Origin: SIAJ01 sp036266155
Lineage (GTDB): Bacteria > Planctomycetota > Planctomycetia > Gemmatales > Gemmataceae
DNA: 64,000 nt
NCBI GenBank assembly: GCA_036266155.1
Contig: DATANR010000134.1
Coordinates: 1 to 64,000, forward strand
Direction of reading: 5' to 3'
Below the pieces are notes generated by a model, which saw nothing but the letters and a program-made list of their open reading frames with translations, was not told the origin of the DNA and did no database searches. Every line of letters starts with the position of its first letter. The stretch's first letter is position 1. A program made the translations under genes and the position numbers. Shown here piece after piece: positions 1 through 7,680 of this stretch.

Positions 1-2
1 TC

Positions 3-791
3 GTGCCGGCTTTCGATCTCTTGCGCCGCGACGGACCATCGCAGTGGGTCACAGCGGCCGATCTGCCGGTGGGCGAACTGCGTGAAAACGCCGAGGTTGT
101 TCGAACCCTCTATCTGATTTCCTCAACGCGCAAAACGCAAATCTACTCCCTGACGATCGACAAACCCGACCCCTGCATTACCTGGACCGAGGCGATGCCG
201 GCCACTCCTGAAGAAACGCAGTCTTTCTTCGACACGATCCCGAAGGAGAGTGCCGCCAGGCGACCGAAGAGTATTTACAAAATCAATGTGACGGTTCGCG
301 AACGAACCGAGATCGAAGTTGACGGTAAAAAGCAATTGCGCCAGATGGACCTTGGACTGATCGAACGCAAACTCCTCGTATCGGCCGTGAACGGCGGAAG
401 CGCTCCGGTGGGGCTCAAGGGCCGTGTCCTTGGGGACGTAAGCTTTCTGAGCGGCTCCATCGAAGGGCGGATCGACCTAGGCAATTCATTCCCCGCCGAT
501 CAGGACTGGACGAAGGACGTCGCGCTCTTGGCCGAACGACCGGGTCTTGACCTGTCGTTGGACACCGTAGCTACGACTCCGAACTATCTCAAGGTGAAGC
601 TCGACGCACTCGACCCCATCGACGGCCGCAATCACTGGCGCTTGCGCGTGACAGTCCCCAAGGGATCGGTGTACACGGCCCTTCCCGAAGGAAGCGCGAT
701 CGTCCTGAATACCACGGGCCCGAACCCGCGCCGGCTGCGCATTCCGATTCGCGGACAGGCTTATGATCGCGGCACCGGCCCGAAACTCTAA
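3..791 (+). CDS. DUF1573-like protein, 5' end outside window
   Basis: Reading frame open from the left window edge, so the protein is probably longer than the 262 residues seen; the GTG at base 3 is only the first possible start. The C-terminal third is beta-rich and ends in a segment (IVLNTTGPNPRRLRIPIRG) that matches the way DUF1573 repeats end, in which a 'ligand' strand is followed by IPVRG. DUF1573 proteins are usually exported Ig/ASPM-like-fold proteins, abundant in planctomycetes. No catalytic motif is visible. It ends 42 bp before the kinase gene on the same strand, so the two may be cotranscribed. The family call is moderate because the N-terminus is missing. Confidence 0.55.
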   Translation: MPAFDLLRRDGPSQWVTAADLPVGELRENAEVVRTLYLISSTRKTQIYSLTIDKPDPCITWTEAMPATPEETQSFFDTIPKESAARRPKSIYKINVTVRERTEIEVDGKKQLRQMDLGLIERKLLVSAVNGGSAPVGLKGRVLGDVSFLSGSIEGRIDLGNSFPADQDWTKDVALLAERPGLDLSLDTVATTPNYLKVKLDALDPIDGRNHWRLRVTVPKGSVYTALPEGSAIVLNTTGPNPRRLRIPIRGQAYDRGTGPKL

Positions 792-833
792 GATAGCTCG
801 GCGACGTTCGCGCCCACTGAAAGTCCCGACTCC

Positions 834-2135
834 ATGTCGGTGCGATTCCTCAACAAATACGATTCGCTCGGCGTGCTCGGCCTGGGCAGCATGGGCCAGG
901 TGCACGCCGCCCGGCCCATCGCCGACCCGGCCACGACCGTCGTCGTCAAGGTCATGCGTGCCGACTTGGAAGGCGGAGCCCGGGCGCGACAACTCTTTGA
1001 ACGTGAAGCCAGTTACACGCTTCGACTGCGGCATCCATACATTGTGCGCGTGCTGGAGACCGGCTTCGACGAGGCCGCCGGCCCTTGCGTCGTGATGGAG
1101 TTCGTTCCCGGCGCCACGTTGCAGCAATTGCTCAAGAAAGATGGGCGAGTCGGCATCCATCGCGCAGCGTGGTTGGCCGGCTGCTTGTGCCATGCGCTCG
1201 AATCCGCGCACGTCGGCGGCGTCATCCACCGCGACTTGAAGCCCGCCAACCTAATCGTGGTGAATACCGGCACGCCGCAGGAACATCTAAAAGTAATGGA
1301 CTTCGGGCTCGCGCACCTGGCGTCGAAGCCGCACCTTTCCAAGGACCAGCTCTCGGGCTCCGGCGTCGTCGTCGCTCAGGGAACACCCGCGTACATCGCA
1401 CCCGAATTGCTGCGCGGCGACGACGTCGACGGCCGGGCAGACTTGTATTCGGCGGGCGTCGTGCTGTTCGAGATGTTGACCGGCCGGCTGCCTTTCCCGG
1501 AGAACGATGTCGATGCCGTCATCGATGCGCACCTCAAGCGCAAGCCGCCCCGCTTCAAGGACGTCGGCGTCACCGATTTCCCGGCCGCGGTTGAGGACGT
1601 CGTCCAGCGGTGCCTTAGAAAGTTCTCACAGGAGCGCCAACCATCGGCACGGGTGCTGGCCAATGAGTTGGGCGATGCCTTGAACGTCGACCTTTGGGCG
1701 GAAACCATGCCCGTCGGCGTGCAGAAGCTCGAGGCCGAGATTCCTCTGGCACAAGATGTTCCACTCGATCCGACCAGTGAACCAAACACCATTTTCCGCA
1801 AGGTCGAAGCCTGGATGCCGGACCGGATTGCCGTCCTGAAACTCGGCGGCTTTCTCCAAGATGCCGGCGGCCAGGTTGTGAATACCCAGCCCGGCCTGCT
1901 TCAAGCGACGTTTGGCGTTGGATCAACCGGTCTCTTGAGCCGCCTCTTTGCCAAACCAAAAGGCGACGGCATCGAACTGGATTTGAATCTCGATCGCCCC
2001 AATCCCACGCAGAGCAAACTCGTCATTACCGCGGTCTTCCGCGTGCCCGGCGGTGGTCCGCCCAAGAACAAGGCGGCCTGGACCGATCGCTGCCTGCGGA
2101 TCTTCGAACAGATGAAGCAGTATCTCATGGCATGA
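834..2135 (+). CDS. Serine/threonine protein kinase (Hanks type)
   Basis: A 433-aa protein with a complete eukaryotic-type kinase domain at about residues 9-285. Visible motifs are the glycine-rich loop GLGSMGQVH, the VVVKVM lysine (K39), the catalytic loop HRDLKPAN (D134), DFG (156-158) and the activation segment end GTPAYIAPE. All residues needed for phosphotransfer are present, so it should be active. After the kinase domain come about 140 residues of mixed, soluble sequence of unknown fold. There is no transmembrane segment, unlike most PknB-type kinases, so it is probably cytoplasmic. The ATG at 834 places the glycine loop at the normal distance from the N-terminus. The substrate cannot be inferred from the neighbours. 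Confidence 0.93.
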   Translation: MSVRFLNKYDSLGVLGLGSMGQVHAARPIADPATTVVVKVMRADLEGGARARQLFEREASYTLRLRHPYIVRVLETGFDEAAGPCVVMEFVPGATLQQLLKKDGRVGIHRAAWLAGCLCHALESAHVGGVIHRDLKPANLIVVNTGTPQEHLKVMDFGLAHLASKPHLSKDQLSGSGVVVAQGTPAYIAPELLRGDDVDGRADLYSAGVVLFEMLTGRLPFPENDVDAVIDAHLKRKPPRFKDVGVTDFPAAVEDVVQRCLRKFSQERQPSARVLANELGDALNVDLWAETMPVGVQKLEAEIPLAQDVPLDPTSEPNTIFRKVEAWMPDRIAVLKLGGFLQDAGGQVVNTQPGLLQATFGVGSTGLLSRLFAKPKGDGIELDLNLDRPNPTQSKLVITAVFRVPGGGPPKNKAAWTDRCLRIFEQMKQYLMA

Positions 2136-2170
2136 ACGTCACATTACTCAGGCACGCCCAACTTTCTTGG

Positions 2171-2264
2171 CCGCGAGAGTTGGCGATCTTCCTTTTTGAA
2201 AAAGTGCGTTTTCCGCGGGTTTTTGGGTAAGGTCGCCAAGATCGCCACCGTTTTGCCACACCCC
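2171..2264. repeat. Dispersed intergenic repeat, copy 1
   Basis: About 95 bp that recur almost unchanged at 21310-21404, with roughly nine differences clustered at two places. Each copy contains a 10-bp inverted pair, TGGCGATCTT (2181-2190) and AAGATCGCCA (2238-2247), and the conserved core AAAAAGTGCGTTTT. It lies between the kinase gene and the phosphopantetheinyl transferase gene. It can be translated in short open frames on both strands, but these look like products of the repeat rather than genes. No transposase is nearby, so it is a non-autonomous or structural element. Confidence 0.8.
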
Positions 2265-2352
2265 CCTGACGATTGCATTTTGTGCATGCAAGAATCGTGC
2301 AACGAAACGCAAACAAACCGGATGCGTCGACGACCAATAAAACAACACTTCG

Positions 2353-3051
2353 ATGCCAGTTGTCTTTTGCACTACTAGTGAGCCGCTGATTCCCGTGCGT
2401 CATGGCGACACGCACGTCCATGTCGCCGCGCTCAATGATGCAGGCGCGTTCTGGAACCATCTGACGGATGAGGAACGCTCACGGGCCGAGCGCTTTCGGT
2501 TGGCGCGCGTCCGCGACCAATTTGTTGCTGCCCGCGGCCAGTTGCGTGAGCTCTTGGGGCGCTATTTGCAACTCGAACCGCGAGCGGTGCCAATGCTGTA
2601 TGCCGACGGCGGCAAACCGCATTTGCCGTCCGATTTCTCGTTGCATTTCAACATCTCGCATACCGATGGCCTGGCCGTATTCGCCGTCGGCCACACGCGC
2701 GTCGGCGTCGATGTGGAGCGCGTTCGCGATGTCCCCGATGCCGAAGGGCTGGTGAGCCGTTTTTTCACTCGCCGCGAATGCTCGCTGTTTCAGTCTCTGC
2801 CACCGGCCGACCGGCCGAATGCATTTCTTCGTGCCTGGACGTGTAAGGAGGCGGTTCTCAAAGCCATTGGCCGCGGCGTGCAATCACTCGATTGCTGCGA
2901 CGTGACTTTGGGTGACGATGAGCGGCCGGCTCTGCTCGAACTCGACGGCGACCGCACGGCCGGGCAGCGCTGGGAGATTTTCACCTGGGAACCGGCGGCC
3001 GGCTATCTGGCGGCGGGAGCGGTGGAAAGGCAAATGCAAAATGTGAAATGA
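2353..3051 (+). CDS. 4'-phosphopantetheinyl transferase (Sfp type)
   Basis: A 232-aa protein of the Sfp/AcpS superfamily, which moves 4'-phosphopantetheine from CoA to a serine of acyl or peptidyl carrier proteins. Family signatures are in order: FNISHTDGL, then VGVDVERVR with the Mg-binding acidic pair, then FLRAWTCKEAVLKAIGRG, the WxxKEAxxKxxG signature. Length fits the Sfp type (about 220-240 aa) rather than the short AcpS type. No carrier protein or polyketide gene lies in the window, so the partner must be encoded elsewhere. The last residues (about MQNVK) are encoded inside the left arm of a long palindrome at 3033-3115, suggesting that insertion of the element replaced the original C-terminus. 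Confidence 0.92.
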   Translation: MPVVFCTTSEPLIPVRHGDTHVHVAALNDAGAFWNHLTDEERSRAERFRLARVRDQFVAARGQLRELLGRYLQLEPRAVPMLYADGGKPHLPSDFSLHFNISHTDGLAVFAVGHTRVGVDVERVRDVPDAEGLVSRFFTRRECSLFQSLPPADRPNAFLRAWTCKEAVLKAIGRGVQSLDCCDVTLGDDERPALLELDGDRTAGQRWEIFTWEPAAGYLAAGAVERQMQNVK

Positions 3052-3115
3052 TAAATGCAAAAAGGAAGACCATGACGGCCTTCCTTTTTGCATTTATCAT
3101 TTCACATTTTGCATT
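3033..3115. repeat. 36-bp perfect inverted repeat between convergent genes
   Basis: Arms 3033-3068 and 3080-3115 are perfectly complementary over 36 bp with an 11-nt loop. The element fills the gap between the convergent phosphopantetheinyl transferase (stop at 3049-3051, inside the left arm) and the coiled-coil protein gene (stop at 3118-3120). It is AT-rich in contrast to its surroundings. It could act as a bidirectional terminator, but the arms are much longer than a typical intrinsic terminator. Confidence 0.85.
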
Positions 3116-3117
3116 GA

Positions 3118-4713
3118 CTACTTCTTCGGATCTGGCACCGCGGGCGGCATCGGGGCATCGTCGTTTTTCGGAGCCGCGGTGGGGTCGATTCCCAAGTTCA
3201 CGCTCGTGTACGCGGGCGGTACCGGGTTCTTCGGCGGCTTGACGCCGATCAGATTCAGGAATAAACGGGCGTCGATCAGTTGAACGCCGAGTTCTTTTGC
3301 TTGCTTCATCATCGCAGCCAGATTGCCGACAGGAGGAGCGTCCGAACCGATGATCAGGAAGCGCGTCGCCGTCGTCATTTTCTTGCCGCGGATCTCACCC
3401 GTCTTCAGGTCGAGATACGCGTCGACGATCAGGTTGTTCCGCTCCAGGATCTGGATGAACATATCGTTGTCCGGCCGGCCGTCACCGTCAAGGTCGATGA
3501 TGCCCGCGAATGCAACGTGTTCCTTCTGCCCCGTGCTCAGCGACATATTGAACAGTTGATCGCCCTTGGCGATCGGGTTGCGGATTTCCTGAACCTGGTT
3601 GGTGATGCGGGCTCGTGCCGTGCTCTTGCTGGTCGCGTCAGTGATTTCCACCATGCCCTTGATCAACTCGTTGTCCGTGAACGGCTCACGCGGCCCGAGG
3701 CTCACGTGCGTGTGATGCCGCTTTTCGAGCTCCTTTTCGCGCTCCAGCACTTCGACGAGCGAGCGGTTCGGCGGCAGAACGACAAACGTCTGGCCGGGCA
3801 CAAGGGTCATCTGGACCTGGAACTGAATGTTGACGAACGTGCCCGACTTCTCAGTGATGGTGCCCATCCGTTCGGTCATGGCCGCCGGGTTCCAGTTCTT
3901 GAACTTGAAATCAAGATCCGACGGATCGGGGTTCTGCAACTTGAGGATCTTTTGGTCTTTGGCAACGAGGTCGTCATTCTTGGCCTTAATGGTATCTTCC
4001 ATCTTGGCGCGAACCTCCGCCCAATCATCGATGATCTTCTTGAACTCCAGGCCCTTCTTGTCTGCCTCGGTCTTGAGTGCAACGAACGCAGCGTCCATGG
4101 CCTGGATCTTGGTTTTGACACTCGCGTCGAGTTCGGCGACCTTGGCATCGAATGACTTCTTGTCGGCATCGCGTTGATCCTGGGCCGCCTTCGCATTGGC
4201 CTCGGCAGTTTGCCGCGAAGCCTTTTCCGCATCAAATTTTGCTTTCCAGTCGGCGGCGGTCTTGGCATGGAGTTTCACGATTGCGGGAATCGTGTTAACC
4301 GGTGCCGGCGATGGCTTCGAAGACCCATCACCACCGGCGGCGAGGTCGGCAATCAAGTCCCATTTGAACGCCCCCTTCGGCAGTGACGTGCCAAGTTTGT
4401 CGGTCAGGCGCTTGTGCTCTTCCAGAATGGCCGCTGACTGTGCCTTGGCGATACCGGTCAACTCCTCGCGATCCTGGGGATCTTCCAAACCAATTGCAAT
4501 GCGAAGCACATCTCGGCGAGCGAGTTGCTCGTCGGCCTGCGCACGGGCGGCATCTTGATTCTTCTTCGCTTCCTTCGCTTGTGTCTCCAGTTCTTCCTGC
4601 CCCTTGTACCCCATGTAGGTGGTGACGCCCAGGATGAGGGACGCGAGGATGAAGAACACCAGCGTCAGGATCATGAACGGACCCGGACCGGACTCCTGTT
4701 TCTTCTTGGCCAT
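3118..4713 (-). CDS. Membrane-anchored coiled-coil protein
   Basis: A 531-aa protein. Residues about 13-35 form one hydrophobic segment (MILTLVFFILASLILG) after a Lys-rich start, giving an N-terminal anchor. Residues about 36-75 and 150-260 are Ala/Lys/Glu/Gln-rich with heptad character, probably coiled coil. A beta-rich middle (about 270-400) contains VQMTLVPGQTFVVLPPN, and the last 120 residues include an alpha/beta segment (RFLIIGSDA, then KELGVQLIDARLFLNLIG) that resembles a BRCT-type fold; this is inference. The tail is Pro-rich. No enzyme motif is seen. A structural or scaffolding role at the membrane is plausible. The upstream gap to the conjugation cassette contains a promoter pointing the other way. 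Confidence 0.75.
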   Translation of the reverse strand: MAKKKQESGPGPFMILTLVFFILASLILGVTTYMGYKGQEELETQAKEAKKNQDAARAQADEQLARRDVLRIAIGLEDPQDREELTGIAKAQSAAILEEHKRLTDKLGTSLPKGAFKWDLIADLAAGGDGSSKPSPAPVNTIPAIVKLHAKTAADWKAKFDAEKASRQTAEANAKAAQDQRDADKKSFDAKVAELDASVKTKIQAMDAAFVALKTEADKKGLEFKKIIDDWAEVRAKMEDTIKAKNDDLVAKDQKILKLQNPDPSDLDFKFKNWNPAAMTERMGTITEKSGTFVNIQFQVQMTLVPGQTFVVLPPNRSLVEVLEREKELEKRHHTHVSLGPREPFTDNELIKGMVEITDATSKSTARARITNQVQEIRNPIAKGDQLFNMSLSTGQKEHVAFAGIIDLDGDGRPDNDMFIQILERNNLIVDAYLDLKTGEIRGKKMTTATRFLIIGSDAPPVGNLAAMMKQAKELGVQLIDARLFLNLIGVKPPKNPVPPAYTSVNLGIDPTAAPKNDDAPMPPAVPDPKK

Positions 4714-4904
4714 GACGACAAACTCCAGGGGACGGGGCCGGGGAAATGGTTGGGCCGCCGCGGTGCGCTCGTAGACGAATTCACTCTAACCGCCGCCCGG
4801 GGGATGTCAACGGCTTTGCCGGCGTAGAGCCCGCGGGTTGCCCGCCTTCCCACGGGCGCAGCGGTTGTGCTGGCTTTGCCGATGATTCCGACCTTGCGGA
4901 AGTT

Positions 4905-4933
4905 TTGACACGCACAGTGTGGGCGGTTATGAT
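4905..4933 (+). promoter_or_regulatory. Near-consensus sigma70-type promoter for the JAB/E2/E1 cassette
   Basis: TTGACA at 4905-4910, a 17-nt spacer, then TATGAT at 4928-4933. This matches the housekeeping consensus at 11 of 12 positions with optimal spacing. Transcription would start near 4940 and run into the ubiquitin-like cassette, giving a leader of about 200 nt that contains the palindrome at 5045-5118. The rest of 4714-5044 holds no convincing gene; a 39-codon frame from the ATG at 4932 shows no family resemblance. Confidence 0.7.
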
Positions 4934-5044
4934 GCACGGACGGGACGAGAGTTCCGACCGACCCGATCCCCGACGCCAAGGCCGGCGGTCTGACTCTCAG
5001 TTCCACATTCTAAGTGGAGCGTCAATAAGTCGATGCTCAAGAGT

Positions 5045-5118
5045 GTCGTAGCTGGATTCGTAAGAATTCAGTTCCTGCCCGTGCGAGGCACCTGAATTCT
5101 CACGAATTCAGCTACGAC
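5045..5118. repeat. GAATTC palindromic element, copy A
   Basis: Arms 5045-5071 and 5092-5118 pair over 27 bp with two mismatches around a 20-nt loop. Each arm contains two GAATTC-like hexamers (one is GGATTC here). The same arms occur at 25600-25667 and 29829-29897 with unrelated loops of similar size. This copy lies in the leader of the conjugation cassette, between the promoter and the first gene, ending five bases before a GAGGAG ribosome-binding-like site (5124-5129). Confidence 0.85.
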
Positions 5119-5156
5119 AGACCGAGGAGAACAAACCGATCACGTTTCGCGAGCTG

Positions 5157-6074
5157 TTGCGAGAATCTTTCCGCGCGTTGACCCGGACGGCCGGTCGTCA
5201 ACCGCCGCTTGCGGCTGAGCGGACAGCGATCTCCTCGTTGATGCCATTGAAACGGGTTCAGCTGACGGATGAGGTTTCGCGGACACTTTTTGGCGAATAC
5301 GCCGCGCATCGAGCATCGGAACGCGGCCACGAGGAGATCGGCTGGGACCTGCTCGGCACCCGGCAAGACGATACGGCGACCGTGCTGGCCACCCTGCCAG
5401 CCGGCGAGGCACGCGACGCGGGAACCGAGCACGTACAATTTAACCGGGCAGCACAGGAATTCGCCTGGTGGATTCTGCGGCAACAGACGCGGCGACTGCG
5501 GATGCTCGGCGTCGTGCACACGCATCCGGGGACGTTGCGGCACCCGAGTTCGGCCGATTACCGCGGCGACATTCAGTGGGTGGCGAACTTGAAAGGGCAG
5601 GAGGGCGTCTTCGGAATTGGCACCGCCGACGCGGACACAGGTGACGCGGAGGTGAGTTCGCAGCCGGCACCGAACGTGCAGTGCCTGGGAAATCTGCGAT
5701 TGACCTGGTATTTGCTCGGCAAGGATGACCAGAATTATCGTGGGTTACCCGTGGAGCTATCGATTGGGCCCGACCTGGCGGCCCCGCTTCGGCCGGTGTG
5801 GGACGAACTGGAAGTACACGCCGATCGGCTCAATCGGCTCGCCCAACAACTGAGCCGCGTGAAGTTTGAAGTGACGGCCGGGCATCGGAAGCCGGCATTG
5901 ACTCTCACTATCCCGCTGCCGGACAATCAACGTGCGGTTCGGGTCGAGTTGGAGGGAAAGGATGTTCGCTATCGCCTGCTCACCCCGGACCGCGGGGCGC
6001 TGGCGGCCGATCTGAGGGAGGACCGCGTTGATGTCGGCGTGTTCCTGATGCTTTCTGAGTTGGCCGCGCGCTAA
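5157..6074 (+). CDS. JAB/JAMM-domain metalloprotease (deubiquitinase-like)
   Basis: The 305-residue frame carries a complete JAMM zinc site: the glutamate in GHEEIGWDLLG (59-60), then HTHPGTLRHPSSAD with H121, H123, S131 and D134 in exact HxH(x7)SxxD spacing. JAMM proteases in bacterial E1/E2 operons cleave or mature ubiquitin-like modifiers. The C-terminal 140 residues are beta-rich and not recognised. The start is uncertain. No ATG exists before 5241, which would give 278 aa. TTG 5157 is the first listed start, but coding-like sequence continues upstream to a GAGGAG at 5124-5129, nine bases before an in-frame ATC (5139). It is first in a five-gene cassette behind the 4905 promoter. Confidence 0.85.
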   Translation: MRESFRALTRTAGRQPPLAAERTAISSLMPLKRVQLTDEVSRTLFGEYAAHRASERGHEEIGWDLLGTRQDDTATVLATLPAGEARDAGTEHVQFNRAAQEFAWWILRQQTRRLRMLGVVHTHPGTLRHPSSADYRGDIQWVANLKGQEGVFGIGTADADTGDAEVSSQPAPNVQCLGNLRLTWYLLGKDDQNYRGLPVELSIGPDLAAPLRPVWDELEVHADRLNRLAQQLSRVKFEVTAGHRKPALTLTIPLPDNQRAVRVELEGKDVRYRLLTPDRGALAADLREDRVDVGVFLMLSELAAR

Positions 6075-6109
6075 GCCGCAAGCGGCTCGTCGCCCGAGGA
6101 GTCATTGTC

Positions 6110-6292
6110 ATGGACTTCCGTCCCCTGACCGAAACCGAACGCAAAACACTCACCACCGCCCTCCGCGGCAACGCGCAAGACGGTCTCGCGGTCCTGATGG
6201 ATCGCCAGACCACTTCGTTCCTGGGTACCGCCGAAGAGGTCCCGGACGAAGAGGTGATTAACGCGATCCGTTCGGTACCGTGCCATTACTGA
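6110..6292 (+). CDS. 60-aa protein of the conjugation cassette
   Basis: Small gene with a clear ribosome-binding site: GAGGAG at 6096-6101, eight bases before ATG 6110. It lies 35 bp after the JAMM gene and 79 bp before the E2 gene. The protein looks mostly helical, with an acidic second half (GTAEEVPDEEVINAI), and ends in Cys-His-Tyr. It has no di-glycine tail and is shorter than the roughly 75-residue ubiquitin fold, so I cannot call it a ubiquitin-like modifier, although it occupies the position where one might be expected. It could be a substrate, an adaptor or a regulator. The function is unknown. Confidence 0.7.
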   Translation: MDFRPLTETERKTLTTALRGNAQDGLAVLMDRQTTSFLGTAEEVPDEEVINAIRSVPCHY

Positions 6293-6294
6293 AT

Positions 6295-6371
6295 AGTTGT
6301 CAGTTGCCGGTTGTCAGTTGTCAGTTTGAAAACTGATTTCACTGACAACTAACAACTGACAACTGACAACT
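6295..6371. repeat. Imperfect palindrome between the 60-aa gene and E2
   Basis: Arms 6295-6325 and 6341-6371 pair over 31 bp with three mismatches and a 15-nt loop. The arms are built from repeats of GTTGTCA / TGACAAC. The right arm ends exactly one base before the E2 start codon at 6372, so the E2 ribosome-binding region lies inside the hairpin. No Shine-Dalgarno sequence is visible there. Confidence 0.8.
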
Positions 6372-6797
6372 ATGGGCCTGCTCGATTCCGACCCCGGCAA
6401 GCGGCGCCTTCTGTGCGTCGAGATTCCGGCGATCGAACGCTACAACGAGGGGCGCGACGCGGATTTCAAGGTCCAAATCGTGCGCGGCGGGTCGGCGCTC
6501 ACTCTGCGCTACCACTTGAAGCCATGCCACAATGTCTATCTGATGGAAACGCGGCTGCACTCGGGCTACCCAACGGTGCCGCCCGAAACGCGCGTGATCA
6601 CGCCGATGCGGCACTGCCCGCATTTGCTCGAAGGGCAAACACTCTGCTTGTGGCGCCAGGGATCAACCCGCGACGCCAGCCGCTGGGACCCGGCGAAGTT
6701 CACCTGCGTGTTCGCGATTCAAGCCGCTTGGCGCTGGCTGGCGTGTTACGAGATTTGGCACGAAACGGGGGAGTGGCCGCTGCCGGAGGCGAAGTGA
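6372..6797 (+). CDS. Prokaryotic E2-like ubiquitin-conjugating enzyme
   Basis: A 141-aa protein with the outline of a UBC fold. It has beta strands around ALTLRYHL and VYLMETRLHSGYPTVPPETR (the YPxxPP turn typical of E2 enzymes), then HCPHLLEGQTLCLW, in which C92 sits where E2 enzymes place the catalytic cysteine (GxxCL). The two C-terminal helices (TCVFAIQAAWRWLACYEIW, then ETGEWP) match the prokaryotic E2 pattern. The enzyme would accept an activated modifier from the E1-like protein encoded 76 bp downstream. Length is normal for a stand-alone bacterial E2. The call rests on motif reading and on the flanking JAMM and E1 genes. Confidence 0.82.
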   Translation: MGLLDSDPGKRRLLCVEIPAIERYNEGRDADFKVQIVRGGSALTLRYHLKPCHNVYLMETRLHSGYPTVPPETRVITPMRHCPHLLEGQTLCLWRQGSTRDASRWDPAKFTCVFAIQAAWRWLACYEIWHETGEWPLPEAK

Positions 6798-6805
6798 TAT
6801 TCCAG

Positions 6806-6846
6806 ATCGTTTGGCGGGCGTGCCGGCGGCACGCCCGCTAAACGAT
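6806..6846. repeat. 19-bp palindrome between E2 and E1
   Basis: Arms 6806-6824 and 6828-6846 pair with one mismatch and a 3-nt loop; the core is GGCGGGCGTGCC and its complement. It is GC-rich and could form a strong hairpin, but no T-tract follows on the plus strand, so read-through into E1 is likely. A TTG inside it (6811) opens the E1 frame but is not a credible start. Confidence 0.8.
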
Positions 6847-6873
6847 GAATCCAACTCAACGGCGCCAGCGTTC

Positions 6874-7680
6874 ATGTCCACCCTCCTCCAAGTCGGCGCC
6901 GGTTCCGGGGGCATGGTCGTTCTCGATTTGGTGTGCCGCGAACCAAGTGTCCGGCGTATCGTTTTGCTGGAGCCGGACGTCTATAAATCGCACAACGTTC
7001 ACCGCCACTACTTCGGAATCGAACAGGTCGGTCGCCGCAAGATCGACCTCGCGGCGGAATGGATCAAGCAATTTCGACCAGACTTGGAAGTCGTCGCCCT
7101 CGCGGTCGATTTGCTCGATCCGGAGCGTCAGTCGGAGATCGATGCCGCGGTTGCGGGGTGCGATTTGGGGGTCTGTGCCGTCGACAACGAGCCGGCCAAG
7201 TATCACTTCGACGCTTTGATGCGCAAGCACGCGAAGCCGTGGACGCTCGGCGAGGTTCTGAGCGGCGGCATCGGTGGGTGGGTTCACACGTTTCGGCCCA
7301 ACGAAGCGTGCTACGGCTGCGTGGCGAGCCATTTGCAGCGGACCGTGACGACCGACAACAGTCCGCCGCCCGATTATGCGAATGCGAATGGGCCGATCGC
7401 GGAGACGACGATCCCGGCCCCGAAGACGTCGATCAATGTGATTGCGAGTTTGCATGCATCACTCAGCCTAAGCATGTTGGCGGGGTCGGTGCCCGAGTTC
7501 AACAGTTTGTTGTTGCCTCTGGCGAAGGTGGACGGGGTCTTCGCCGAGGCGTTGCGGCCATTCCGGTTCCGCATCCCCCGTTCGCCGGAGTGTCTCATCT
7601 GTGGGGCGCATTTCGCGCCCGCGGGGGAGGAACTCGATGTGGCGCTGGATCAGGCACTGGCGCGATTGGGCCATGACTGA
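6874..7680 (+). CDS. E1/ThiF-like adenylyltransferase
   Basis: A 268-aa Rossmann-type E1-superfamily protein. Visible features are the nucleotide loop VGAGSGG (7-13), a strand ending in LLEPD, HNVHRHYFG with N41 and R44 matching the N-x-x-R ATP contacts, VGRRK, VDNEPAKY (D104), and two zinc knuckles, CYGC (146-149) and CLIC (240-243). It would adenylate the C-terminus of a small modifier. Between the two CxxC pairs, where MoeB/ThiF-type enzymes carry the thioester cysteine, there is no cysteine. ATG 6874 is chosen because the nucleotide loop then follows at once; the upstream TTG lies in a palindrome. Its stop overlaps the next start by eight bases. Confidence 0.87.
   Translation: MSTLLQVGAGSGGMVVLDLVCREPSVRRIVLLEPDVYKSHNVHRHYFGIEQVGRRKIDLAAEWIKQFRPDLEVVALAVDLLDPERQSEIDAAVAGCDLGVCAVDNEPAKYHFDALMRKHAKPWTLGEVLSGGIGGWVHTFRPNEACYGCVASHLQRTVTTDNSPPPDYANANGPIAETTIPAPKTSINVIASLHASLSLSMLAGSVPEFNSLLLPLAKVDGVFAEALRPFRFRIPRSPECLICGAHFAPAGEELDVALDQALARLGHD

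Noticed and set aside
6811..6873. TTG start for the E1-like gene
   Set aside because: Lies inside a palindrome; ATG 6874 starts right at the first Rossmann strand.
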